Positions 16,025 to 24,221 of a stretch of 64,000 bases of DNA are shown here, one piece after another. The position numbers were made by a program, and so were the translations under genes. Every line of letters starts with the position of its first letter. The stretch's first letter is position 1. Origin of the DNA: Enterobacter sp. JUb54 (lineage in GTDB: Bacteria > Pseudomonadota > Gammaproteobacteria > Enterobacterales > Enterobacteriaceae); contig NZ_CP060418.1 in NCBI RefSeq assembly GCF_014298075.1, positions 1,860,001 to 1,924,000 on the forward strand. Direction: 5' to 3'. The notes below the pieces were generated by a model. It saw only the letters and a list, made by a program, of their open reading frames with translations, was not told the origin of the DNA and did no database searches.

Positions 16025-17179
16025 ATGCCATTAGTCGTATATATTTTAGGGTTAGCCATTTTTTCATTAGGTACAGCAGAGTTAATGGTGGCGGGTATGA
16101 TGACCACGCTATCTGAAGCATTTGGTGTTACAGTCGGCGAAGTCGGGCATTTGATTTCATATTATGCATTCGGTGTAATGCTAGGAGGCCCGGTTTTAAC
16201 CTACGCCTTTCTTAAGTTTAAAGCCCCCTATCGTTCAACGTTATTATGGCTGTTAGGGTTATATGTTATCGTACAAGGATTAAGCGTCTTTGTTTCTGAT
16301 TACAATGTGTTAGTTGCTATTCGAATCGTGACCGGTATTTTGTGTGCCGGGTGTTTAAGTCTTTCTCTCGCGACAAGTATGGCTCTTGTAACTGTAGAAA
16401 ATCGCCCTCGTGCCGCATCAATAGTGATAGCAGGTTTTATGGTATCCAATGTCTTTGGTGTACCTATCGCGACAATAATTGACCAGCACTGGGGCTGGAA
16501 AATGAGTTTTGGGTTGGTCGCGGTCCTGGTTTTCATATGCCTGTTAGCATTAGTACGCTTATTGCCACATATGAACGGCAGCGGTGCTATCAAGATGGCT
16601 GAAGAGATTAAGGCATTTAAAAATAAAGCCTATTGGAAAGCCTGTGCAACCAGTTGTTTAATTTTAGGCGCAAGTTTTGCGGCATTCAGTTATTTTGTTC
16701 CCGTACTGACTGATGTCAGTGAATTTACAATGCAGACGGTTCCCTTCATTCTGATGCTTTATGGGCTAGCCAACATCATTGGGAATATGATAACGGGACG
16801 TCTTGCATATCGCCATAGTTTAGCTGTTATGGTTGTCGGCTTAACCATATTGAGTATTTCTTTGCTCGGCATGGCGCTATTTGTTCAATATCAGGCAATT
16901 GCTATTCTGGCTGTCATACTCATCGGTTTGTCAGGCGTACCAATGAATCCGGCAATGATGGCAAGAATTGTCAGCGTGGCGCATCCAGGGCCAATGGTCA
17001 ATGCCGTTCATACTTCCGTTATCAATATTGGATTAGGTGGCGGTTCTTATTTAGGTGGAATGGCAATTTCATCTGGATTCGGTTTACGTTCAGCTTTATG
17101 GATTGGACTGGTGTTAGCGGTTCTGGCTTTATTATCCGTATTACCTTATATCCGTCGTAGTAAACAAGGCTGGATTTAA
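16025..17179 (+). CDS. MFS transporter, AraJ-like exporter
   Basis: 384 residues with about 12 membrane segments. The N-terminal block IFSLGTAELMVAGMMTTLSE and the HLISYYAFGVMLGGPV stretch parallel E. coli AraJ (GHMISYYALGVVVGAP). A strong AAGGAG ribosome site precedes the ATG. It is controlled, I infer, by the TetR regulator upstream. The gene is AT-rich for this window (many TTA, ATA and ATT codons), unlike the GC-rich MFS gene at 1530, which points to a foreign origin. The substrate is unknown. Confidence 0.83.
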   Translation: MPLVVYILGLAIFSLGTAELMVAGMMTTLSEAFGVTVGEVGHLISYYAFGVMLGGPVLTYAFLKFKAPYRSTLLWLLGLYVIVQGLSVFVSDYNVLVAIRIVTGILCAGCLSLSLATSMALVTVENRPRAASIVIAGFMVSNVFGVPIATIIDQHWGWKMSFGLVAVLVFICLLALVRLLPHMNGSGAIKMAEEIKAFKNKAYWKACATSCLILGASFAAFSYFVPVLTDVSEFTMQTVPFILMLYGLANIIGNMITGRLAYRHSLAVMVVGLTILSISLLGMALFVQYQAIAILAVILIGLSGVPMNPAMMARIVSVAHPGPMVNAVHTSVINIGLGGGSYLGGMAISSGFGLRSALWIGLVLAVLALLSVLPYIRRSKQGWI

Positions 17180-17198
17180 TAGGTTCTGAAGATAAAAA

Positions 17199-17226
17199 CG
17201 CCCCGCTTATAAAAAATCACGGGGCG
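17199..17226 (-). terminator. Rho-independent terminator for the LacI gene, possibly bidirectional
   Basis: CGCCCCG (17199-17205) and CGGGGCG (17220-17226) form a perfect GC-rich stem. Read on the minus strand it is followed by TTTTTATC, a good terminator for the LacI gene ending at 17256. On the plus strand it lies after the MFS stop without a T tract. Confidence 0.75.
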
Positions 17227-17255
17227 TCGAATTCCTTTATAAACAACCAGTTAAT

Positions 17256-18269
17256 TTAAATATTATAAGGTGTGACAACAATGACACGCGATGACGCTAT
17301 TTCATTCTCTGCTTCCGGCAAAAAGCCATGGAAACGCAGGATCGCGCTAAATGCTGAGCGTGCGTCTTCACACAGGTCATGATCAATCACCGCATCCATT
17401 TCTTCAGCAGCCAGCAGACTGCGGTTCTCCTCATCCAGATCGTGGCCAATAAAGACTTTTATCTCTCGTTGCATCGCTGCAAAAGCCCGCAAAATAGCGC
17501 GGTTTCCCCCACCCACGCTGTAAACAGACTGGATTGAATGGTCCTGTTCCAGCGCTTTGCGCATCTGCGTAAAAGTCAGCGTATCGATACCGTATCCTTC
17601 ACTGACGGCGATGGTCTTCAGATACGGCGCCCGCTCGCTTAGCGCCTGGATGAAGCCTGCCATGCGCTGTTCTTCGCCGCGAAAATCCTTACTGCTGAGC
17701 ACGACTGCGACCGTTTGCGCTTCTTTCAAAAGCCATCGCGACAGCAGCCATGCAGCTGTTCTCCCCGCCCCCGCATTATCCATTCCCACGTAACGGATAC
17801 GTCTGCTGTGCGGCAGGTCAGTGACCAGCGTGACCACCGGAACGTTAAGTTCCGCCAGTTCCGCAATCGTGATTTCAAGCAACGGATGATCGCTGGCTTT
17901 AAGCAACACGCCGTAGCTGTCATTGCCGCAGCGACGCAGCTCACGCTGCAACTCCTCAGGGGTGATCTCTTCAAAAATGTGGCAGCGTAGCGTCAGGCGA
18001 AACGGTGAAAAGGTTTTAATTTGACTGAGCAGCGCCGCGACGGTCAGTGAACTGAAGCGTTCCGGCGTGTGCATCACCAGGTCGATCGGCAACGTGCGGC
18101 CGCTTGCAAGGCTGGTGCGCTGTTGTAATTCCAGATCGCTGATTGCCTGCGCAATGCGTCGGGCTGTGCGGGGACTCACGCTGCCGCGCTGGTGCAGCGC
18201 TCTGTCAACCGTGGCTTTACTGACGCCAGACTGGGCTGCGATTTGTTTGATGGAAAATGACCTGGTCAT
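17256..18269 (-). CDS. LacI family transcriptional regulator
   Basis: 337 residues. The helix-turn-helix SIKQIAAQSGVSKATVDRAL spans about residues 5-24, with a hinge helix and then an effector domain with LPIDLVMHTPERFSS near 61. The effector part is of the sugar-binding type; VKVFIGHDLDEENRS-like wording near residue 275 fits ligand-domain folds. It is divergent from the SDR-PhyH operon with 113 bp between, and is the likely regulator of that operon. A weak GTTA...TAAC inverted repeat near 18306 is the only operator candidate I see. Confidence 0.88.
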   Translation of the reverse strand: MTRSFSIKQIAAQSGVSKATVDRALHQRGSVSPRTARRIAQAISDLELQQRTSLASGRTLPIDLVMHTPERFSSLTVAALLSQIKTFSPFRLTLRCHIFEEITPEELQRELRRCGNDSYGVLLKASDHPLLEITIAELAELNVPVVTLVTDLPHSRRIRYVGMDNAGAGRTAAWLLSRWLLKEAQTVAVVLSSKDFRGEEQRMAGFIQALSERAPYLKTIAVSEGYGIDTLTFTQMRKALEQDHSIQSVYSVGGGNRAILRAFAAMQREIKVFIGHDLDEENRSLLAAEEMDAVIDHDLCEDARSAFSAILRFHGFLPEAENEIASSRVIVVTPYNI

Positions 18270-18382
18270 AAATTGAGGTCTTTTTGAGGTTATGTATCCA
18301 TATTGTTAACTGAATGTAACTGCTAAGGTCAGGGTAAGCAAGCGGACAAACCCGATCTCTCCTCAATAAGAAAGGACAGCAA

Positions 18383-19213
18383 ATGGACATGAGTAAAAGC
18401 GGTGGTTTTAACAACAAAGTGTTCGTCGTTACCGGCGGAACCCAGGGGCTCGGCGCAGCGGTTGCCCGCCTGCTGGTAGAGCGCGGGGCGCGGGGCATCG
18501 TAATTTGCGGTCGTAACGCGAAAGCCGGGCGCGAACAGGCGGAAACCCTTAGCCATGCCGGATGCGAAGTGATATTTGTCGAAGCGGATATCAGCTCGCC
18601 AGAAGCCTGCACAAAAGTGGTAGGAGCCGCAGAATCGGCGTTTGGCACGCTGCACGGACTGGTGAACTGTGCAGGCATGTCCGACCGTGGCACCATCCTT
18701 GATACCTCTCCGGAATTATTTGACGCTATCATGGCGGTCAACACTCGCGCGCCCTTTTTTCTGATGCAGGCGGCGATCAAACTGATGATTGCCAGGGGCG
18801 TAGAAGGCAGCATTGTTAATATCATTACCATGACTTCCCACGGCGGCCAGAGCTTCCTGACCGCCTACGCGGCATCTAAAGGCGCCCTGGTTACGCTGAC
18901 AAAAAATGTGGCCTTCAGCGTTATGCGCAACCGGATACGAGTAAACGGCCTCAACATTGGCTGGATGGACACGCCGCATGAACACGACATCCAGCGGCAA
19001 TATCATGATGCTGAAGAAAACTGGCTTGCCAGAGCTGAGCAGGCCCAGCCTTTTGGCCGATTGCTGAAGCCTGACGAGGTCGCGCGTGGCGTAGCATTTC
19101 TCCTTTCAGAGGAGTCGGGAATGATGACAGGCGCGGTGATCGATTTTGATCAAAGCGTGGTCGGTTGCGGTGACAACGGCGGTTTTCAGCCACCACATGC
19201 CCTGACGCTGTGA
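18383..19213 (+). CDS. SDR family oxidoreductase
   Basis: 276 residues. The nucleotide-binding motif TGGTQGLGAAVA lies near residues 17-28, NCAGMSD near 93 (NAG motif) and the catalytic YAASK near 165. The C-terminus carries the usual GRLLKPDEVARGVAFLLSEE. NAD(P)-dependent and cytosolic. It shares an operon with the PhyH-type dioxygenase nine bases downstream and is divergent from LacI. The pairing of a dehydrogenase with a hydroxylase suggests stepwise oxidation of one metabolite. The substrate is unknown. Confidence 0.87.
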   Translation: MDMSKSGGFNNKVFVVTGGTQGLGAAVARLLVERGARGIVICGRNAKAGREQAETLSHAGCEVIFVEADISSPEACTKVVGAAESAFGTLHGLVNCAGMSDRGTILDTSPELFDAIMAVNTRAPFFLMQAAIKLMIARGVEGSIVNIITMTSHGGQSFLTAYAASKGALVTLTKNVAFSVMRNRIRVNGLNIGWMDTPHEHDIQRQYHDAEENWLARAEQAQPFGRLLKPDEVARGVAFLLSEESGMMTGAVIDFDQSVVGCGDNGGFQPPHALTL

Positions 19214-19221
19214 GGTAAAAA

Positions 19222-20364
19222 ATGAATACGCCCTATATTAATGACAGCCATATTTCTCTCGATAAGTTCGCCACGCTATGCGCGCAAACCTTGCGTAAGG
19301 ACGATTTCCCGCTGGCGCGTTCCACCGATAAAAACGTACTGATCTATTATCATGATGATCTGCTTGCAGCAGCCAGAGCAGATCGTCAAACCATGCTGGG
19401 TGAACTGCATCGCGCACTGTCAGGCGGGCCAGGCGTATTCGTGGTTCAGGGCTTATACCGCGATGTCTCTGCCATAGACAGCAGCAATAAGGTGTTTGAC
19501 GATATTCTCGTCAGTGAAGCGGCAGACGGTGGCGGTGGCGATCACTTTGCCAAAGCCGGCAGCAATGGACGTATCTGGAACGCGCTGCAAAAAGTCGCTG
19601 AGCGTGATGCCGATGCCTTCGTCGACTACTACAGCAATCCTTTACTGGCCCTGATTTGCGAAGCCTGGGTTGGCCCCGGCTATGAAATCACGGCACAGGT
19701 GAATCAGGTCCGCCCTGGCGGCAAAGCGCAACAGCCGCATCGGGATTACCATCTCGGTTTCCAGATTAATGAGGTGGTCGCCCGCTTCCCGTTGCCTCTG
19801 CAGATTCTGTCGCAATACCTGACGCTTCAGGGGGCGGTCGCCCATAGCGATATGCCGGTAGAGTCAGGACCGACGCAGCTTTTACCGTGGTCGCAGCAAT
19901 ATGCCGAAGGATATCTGGCATGGCGCGATCCGCGTTTTATTGAATTTTTCCAGCAGCATGCCATTCAGTTGCCACTGAAAAAAGGCGACGGGTTATTCTT
20001 CAATCCGGCCCTGTTCCATGCTGCGGGGAATAACGTTACGCAGGACCATGTGCGTACGGCTAATTTGCTGCAGGTCTCATCCGCATTTGGCAAAACAATG
20101 GAAAAAGTGAATCACGTCAAAGTCATGGAGGCGATTTATCCCATTTTGCGGAAGAAACCATTAACTGATGAGCAGTTACAAGCGGTTGTGGCAGCAAGCG
20201 GTGAAGGCTATTCCTTCCCGACCAATCTTGATACCGATCCGCCGCTGGGTGGTCTGGTGCCAAAAACACAGCAGCAGCTGTTGCTTGAAGCGTTACAACA
20301 AGGTTGCACGGCTGAAGAGTTTATTCGGCAACTGGCAAATCACGAGAGCAAGAGAAAAGCATAG
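19222..20364 (+). CDS. Phytanoyl-CoA dioxygenase (PhyH) family Fe(II)/2-oxoglutarate oxygenase
   Basis: 380 residues. The iron-binding HxD is in PHRDYHLGF near residues 173-181. The distal His is in FHAAGNNVTQDHVRTAN near 270-286, with an Arg suited to hold 2-oxoglutarate. The spacing is normal for PhyH enzymes, which hydroxylate small molecules with O2. GAGGT precedes the ATG. It is the second gene of an operon with an SDR. The operon and its LacI regulator look like a compact catabolic or detoxification unit; its target is unknown. Confidence 0.82.
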   Translation: MNTPYINDSHISLDKFATLCAQTLRKDDFPLARSTDKNVLIYYHDDLLAAARADRQTMLGELHRALSGGPGVFVVQGLYRDVSAIDSSNKVFDDILVSEAADGGGGDHFAKAGSNGRIWNALQKVAERDADAFVDYYSNPLLALICEAWVGPGYEITAQVNQVRPGGKAQQPHRDYHLGFQINEVVARFPLPLQILSQYLTLQGAVAHSDMPVESGPTQLLPWSQQYAEGYLAWRDPRFIEFFQQHAIQLPLKKGDGLFFNPALFHAAGNNVTQDHVRTANLLQVSSAFGKTMEKVNHVKVMEAIYPILRKKPLTDEQLQAVVAASGEGYSFPTNLDTDPPLGGLVPKTQQQLLLEALQQGCTAEEFIRQLANHESKRKA

Positions 20365-20390
20365 CTGCACATCAGTGGCAGGCATGGCGT

Positions 20391-20420
20391 AATTTCCTCA
20401 CTTGTGGATTGCGCCATGCC
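20391..20420 (+). terminator. Hairpin after the PhyH gene
   Basis: GGCATGGCG (20391-20399) pairs perfectly with CGCCATGCC (20412-20420), loop 12 bases. No T run. The remainder of the gap to 20721 is AT-rich and contains a dispersed palindrome at 20526 but no gene I can support. Confidence 0.45.
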
Positions 20421-20525
20421 AATGCTTCCCTGGATTATCAAATGCGGTGGGCTGGTTTGCAGTGTAGCTGGTTGGAAGAGTATGTTCTTACTTTCGCGCC
20501 TCGTTCAAAACCGTCCAGGGCAGCG

Positions 20526-20549
20526 GTCAGTTAAGTGCCATAAACGGAC
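20526..20549. repeat. Diverged copy of the dispersed palindrome
   Basis: GTCAGTTAAGTGCC followed by ATAAACGGAC, exactly 24 bp from GTC to GAC. Same type as the copies that carry IS30 elements. Confidence 0.5.
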
Positions 20550-20721
20550 GTTAATATCGCAACAGATAGTTAGCGCATAAGTATTTTTTACTGCACTTAA
20601 AAATTTTATTTCCATTTATGAAAAAAATATCATAATTTTATCAACAACCTGGCACCGCCCAGTTGCTTAGCTACGGCACCGCCCATCGCTATGCTATTGA
20701 TTAACAACCACGAGGTTGATC

Positions 20722-21093
20722 ATGCCGCATCCCGTTATATTTGGTCGTATAGCAGCCGTAATACCAGTAAAAAACATCAAAATTTCCAGCGAGTTCTACA
20801 TCAATGGACTGAATTTCAATGCTGTTTTTACAAATGGAGACCCTGTGGGCTTCATGATATTAAAGCGTGAAGACGCTGAGCTACATTTGACTCTGCAACC
20901 ACACCACAAAGCACCTTCCTTTCCAGTCGCGCACCTTCTTGTAGATGACGCAAATGCATTTTATTCCCAATGTCAGAATATCGGTGCCAAAATTATCAAA
21001 GGCCTACAGGATAAAGAATACGGCATTCGGGCATTTGTTTTCGCTGATCCGGATGGAAATCGGATAGACGTTGGACAGATTCTGAGGAAGTAA
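20722..21093 (+). CDS. VOC family (glyoxalase/bleomycin-resistance fold) protein
   Basis: 123 residues from the ATG at 20722, which has CGAGG upstream. The opening IAAVIPVKNIKISSEFYIN and the ending FVFADPDGNRIDVGQIL are the paired motifs of the vicinal oxygen chelate fold. His residues in ELHLTLQPHH and the Asp-rich end could bind metal, but many small relatives are binding proteins such as bleomycin resistance factors. It stands alone in AT-richer DNA. The function is unknown. Confidence 0.75.
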   Translation: MPHPVIFGRIAAVIPVKNIKISSEFYINGLNFNAVFTNGDPVGFMILKREDAELHLTLQPHHKAPSFPVAHLLVDDANAFYSQCQNIGAKIIKGLQDKEYGIRAFVFADPDGNRIDVGQILRK

Positions 21094-21116
21094 CTAAAGG
21101 TAGTATTTGCGCAAAT

Positions 21117-21139
21117 CGGTCGCCAGCAAATGGCGACCG
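21117..21139 (+). terminator. Hairpin after the VOC gene
   Basis: CGGTCGCCA (21117-21125) pairs perfectly with TGGCGACCG (21131-21139) across GCAAA. There is no T tract. Confidence 0.45.
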
Positions 21140-21286
21140 AACTAACAGCGAGCAGGTCAGTGATTCATTACTTCCGCCGATCTTCCGAAGGTTCTTGTCA
21201 ACTGTGCAGGGGTTTGCGCACAGGATAACAAGTGATCTCCTGCGCCTGCATCAAGGCTTACAGCCCTTTAACCAGTGACAGCCCCG

Positions 21287-22132
21287 TCAGGCTTTTTCAG
21301 AGTAGGAAATGCAGTATCCATTGCCTGTCCTGAGAACGCTGGCAAACCCCGCCTGACCTAAGTGCATGCCCGCAACGATCAGTTTTTCGCTGACGGCTTT
21401 TTCCATCATTATCTTTCTTGTTTCCTCAGCCAGAGCTGGATCTGTGTCAAATAAAATAGAAACTGCCGGTTGCGCTGACTGAATATGAGGATAATGGACA
21501 ATGTCTCCCCATATTAATAAACATTTATCATCCGCATTGATGCGAAAACCGGTATGCCCGGGCGTATGACCCGGTAGCCATACCGGCAGAATACCGTCTG
21601 CTATTTTGTCGCCGTTAAAAAAACGCACCTGCCGGGCATAAGCGTCTAAGGTTTGACGGACCAGCCAAAAATTACGTTGCCCGCGCTCATTCGCTATGTT
21701 GAGTTTTTCATCATCCTGCCAGTGTTGCGCTTCGAGAGGATGAAGAAGAATTTCCGCGTGTTTAAAAACGGGCTGTTTCTCCGAATCCAGCAGGCCTCCA
21801 ATATGATCCGGATGACAGTGTGTTAATAAAACAGTATCGACGTCGTCAGGGCTGACACCCACTGCTGCAAGGTTTGCGTTGAGTTGTCCCGCCATGTTGT
21901 TCAGCGGGCCTGTGCCTGCATCAACCAGAATAATTCGTCCCTGGCCGCGAATAAGGTAACAGTTTATATGGATATTACCGGGTTCACTGATTCCGGCACT
22001 GCATTGAATAACGTGCGCATCAGCTCTTTCAATGCCTGAGAGTAAATCCAGACTGGCTGTCATATTGCCGTCACTCAGCGCTGTTATTTGAAAATCTCCA
22101 ATTTGACGAAAAGGAAAGGGATGGCTCATCAT
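21287..22132 (-). CDS. MBL-fold metallo-hydrolase (lactonase-like)
   Basis: 281 residues from the chosen start at 22132, which has GAGGT upstream and begins ten bases after the preceding stop; a longer frame starts at 22180. The metal motif LLTHCHPDHIGG lies near residues 103-114, an Asp in IWGDIVHYPH near 220 and the His of LPGHTPGHTGF near 197 complete the usual site. It belongs to the AHL lactonase/glyoxalase II-like branch. It is the last gene of a three-gene operon with a tautomerase-like protein. No signal peptide. The substrate is unknown. Confidence 0.8.
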   Translation of the reverse strand: MMSHPFPFRQIGDFQITALSDGNMTASLDLLSGIERADAHVIQCSAGISEPGNIHINCYLIRGQGRIILVDAGTGPLNNMAGQLNANLAAVGVSPDDVDTVLLTHCHPDHIGGLLDSEKQPVFKHAEILLHPLEAQHWQDDEKLNIANERGQRNFWLVRQTLDAYARQVRFFNGDKIADGILPVWLPGHTPGHTGFRINADDKCLLIWGDIVHYPHIQSAQPAVSILFDTDPALAEETRKIMMEKAVSEKLIVAGMHLGQAGFASVLRTGNGYCISYSEKA

Positions 22133-22142
22133 TACCTCGGGA

Positions 22143-22469
22143 TTAGTTGCGGGCGAACAGGTGTTCGTCCAGGGAGCCAAAACAGCGAATACGAGCCATC
22201 AGACCAGAGTCCTGTTGAGTTGCAAAATCCAGTTCTCGCATAAAGTTCTCCATGACTTCATGGGTTCGCAATGTTGTCAGACGATAAAAGAGCTCGGCAT
22301 AGACCGGTTGACCGCATCCCGGCTTAACGTCGACAAAAATGATATGCACGTTTTTGGGTTCTGCACCGAGAATGTCACAGCAGAGAGCGCTGCATTTATT
22401 GGTAAAATCATCAAGGTTTTGAAACTTGTCAGAATGTTTTTCAGAAATATAAAAAGTAAGATTAGGCAT
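22143..22469 (-). CDS. Small tautomerase-like protein
   Basis: 108 residues. After removal of Met the protein would begin with Pro (MPNLTFYIS), the catalytic N-terminal proline of the tautomerase/MIF superfamily. Length and the KNVHIIFVDV strand near residues 38-47 fit one MIF-like domain. I do not recognise a closer family. It follows the 185-codon frame by seven bases and precedes the MBL hydrolase. An enol-keto tautomerase with a lactonase-type hydrolase would suit breakdown of a ring or unsaturated acid; this is inference. Confidence 0.6.
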   Translation of the reverse strand: MPNLTFYISEKHSDKFQNLDDFTNKCSALCCDILGAEPKNVHIIFVDVKPGCGQPVYAELFYRLTTLRTHEVMENFMRELDFATQQDSGLMARIRCFGSLDEHLFARN

Positions 22470-22476
22470 GATGTTA

Positions 22477-23007
22477 TCACTTCCCTTCTTCAGAACTCAG
22501 CAACTGCGGTGTCAGAGGCTGGTAGAGATGCACACCAGACATATCTGTAAACAGCGAGGCCATCTCCACAGGCAAGACATATGCAATGCGATAGTCAGGG
22601 CACTTATCCAGCCCCACCGCCTGCATCTCCAGACTCCGATATCCCAGTTCTGTCTCTACAAAGTCTATTGGCATTGCGCTCAATAGCAGAATTTCATCAG
22701 AAGAGATCGCTGGAGCAAGGCTTTCACCTCCGTAGAGGTTACGATGCCAGTCAGTAATGCAACCCTGCCAGCGAGAGAAATTACCACCACCTTTTAAACG
22801 GTAATCCTCACTGCTGAGAATATCCGCATCATTAATAGTGTGAATGGCAAGGTAAACAGGACAGCCGGGTTTGACGGCGCGAAAGCGTTGAGAGGTTGTG
22901 AAACCAGCAACAGATATCAATGCGGGTAGTTTTTGCTGGCTGTAAAAGGCATTCCATTCTGCTTCGCTTTCAGGGTCGTTATAAGAGCATTCCACGGTAT
23001 AGAACAT
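22477..23007 (-). CDS. Protein of unknown function, possible dimeric alpha/beta barrel
   Basis: 176 residues from the ATG at 23007, which follows GGAG; a frame nine codons longer exists. The first 60 residues (MFYTVECSYNDPESEAEWNA, then ALISVAGFTTSQRFRAV) look like the ferredoxin-like EthD/YciI fold, where a short helix is followed by a strand ending in an Arg. The second half is not recognised. First gene of the operon with the tautomerase-like and MBL genes, divergent from LysR at 23173. Confidence 0.55.
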   Translation of the reverse strand: MFYTVECSYNDPESEAEWNAFYSQQKLPALISVAGFTTSQRFRAVKPGCPVYLAIHTINDADILSSEDYRLKGGGNFSRWQGCITDWHRNLYGGESLAPAISSDEILLLSAMPIDFVETELGYRSLEMQAVGLDKCPDYRIAYVLPVEMASLFTDMSGVHLYQPLTPQLLSSEEGK

Positions 23008-23172
23008 CAGCCCATCTCCACATGAGTGATACACGCAAGCAAATACTATTTGCTCAATGATTTTTCATCATGCTACAGGCTGGTTATCCCGCTTAAAAAC
23101 GATAATATGTCACGAGTCAGTGACATTAAGTCAATGAGAGCATGTTGTAGGCACTGAGTAAGGAACACATTT

Positions 23173-24081
23173 ATGCGCAAAAAAATACCCAGCAGTGCGT
23201 CTCTGCATGCTTTTGATGCCGCCGCAAGACACGGTAATTTCGTCCGGGCCGCAGAGGAGTTATCGTTAACGGAAGGGGCGATTAGCCGTCAAATTGCGCG
23301 TCTTGAAGCGTTGCTGAACTGTAAACTGTTTGACCGTATGGGAAGCCGGGTAAAGCTTAACCCTGTCGGTGCGCGCTATGCGCATTGCGTGCGTGAAACG
23401 CTCGAACGGCTCGAAAGAGATACGCAGTACATCATTGGCATGCCTGAGGGCAGCAGGAGTCTGGATATCGCCGTCCTGCCGACCTTTTCCTGCCGTTGGC
23501 TTATTCCCCGCCTGAGCGGCTTTCATTATTTGTTCCCGGACATAACGTTAAATATTGCGGCGAGAACGGATCCGTTCATTTTGCCTGGAAGTGGCTTTGA
23601 CGCCGTCATTCATTTTGAACATTCCGCATGGGCAGGCATGCGTATGCAATTTCTGTTTCAGGAAAATCTGCTGCCGGTTTGCAATCCCGCACTGCTAACA
23701 AATAATGACGTCAATCGACAGTTAAACGAACTTCCGCGTATTCACCGTAGACAGAACCCTGATGCATGGCATCACTATGCCCGGGAATGTGAAATACACC
23801 TCGATAATCCGGCTCAGGGTGTGCGCTACGATCTACATGAAATGGCTATCGCTGCGGTCATCGCAGGACAAGGCGTAGCATTGGTTCCACGTATGTATGT
23901 CGAGAATGAATTACGTTGCGGTATGCTAGTTTCGCCCTGGCCAGCCTCAGGATGCCTGAGCAAAAAATTCTGTTTAGTAAAACCGACGGAAACGGGGATC
24001 AATGAGGCTGCGCTGGAAAGTTTTGAACGCTGGCTGCTTGCTGAAATTAATACTCTCACCAGCCCCAATGCTGAACGATGA
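23173..24081 (+). CDS. LysR family regulator, GcvA-like
   Basis: 302 residues. The DNA-binding domain has the GcvA-type opening PSSASLHAFDAAARHGNFVR near residues 5-25 and a helix-turn-helix through LTEGAISRQIARLEALL. The effector domain starts near residue 92. It is divergent from the three-gene operon ending at 21287, with 165 bp between, and very likely controls it. An IS30 relic lies 20 bp after its stop. Confidence 0.88.
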   Translation: MRKKIPSSASLHAFDAAARHGNFVRAAEELSLTEGAISRQIARLEALLNCKLFDRMGSRVKLNPVGARYAHCVRETLERLERDTQYIIGMPEGSRSLDIAVLPTFSCRWLIPRLSGFHYLFPDITLNIAARTDPFILPGSGFDAVIHFEHSAWAGMRMQFLFQENLLPVCNPALLTNNDVNRQLNELPRIHRRQNPDAWHHYARECEIHLDNPAQGVRYDLHEMAIAAVIAGQGVALVPRMYVENELRCGMLVSPWPASGCLSKKFCLVKPTETGINEAALESFERWLLAEINTLTSPNAER

Positions 24082-24087
24082 CATTCC

Positions 24088-24157
24088 GTCCGCTCCTCGC
24101 TGTGAGTTCAACCGATGGATGTGCGGGTGATTCATCGTATGGCGTTTTTCCTGGCCT
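24088..24157. mobile_element. Decayed end of an IS30-family element in a dispersed palindrome
   Basis: The left palindrome arm GTCCGCTCCTCGC occupies 24088-24100. From 24101 the sequence TGTGAGTTCAACCGATGGAT and the later TGCGGGTGATTCAT follow the right end of the full IS copies (54355 onward) with point changes and a deletion of about 23 bases. Similarity fades after about 24157. No left end or right palindrome arm was found, so the rest of the element is gone. It is older than the two intact copies. Confidence 0.7.
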
Positions 24158-24221
24158 ATAGTAGTGCGGCCCCACAGTCCCATGTTTATATTCTTTAAGT
24201 CTGGACTTAGGCAGGCATTCG

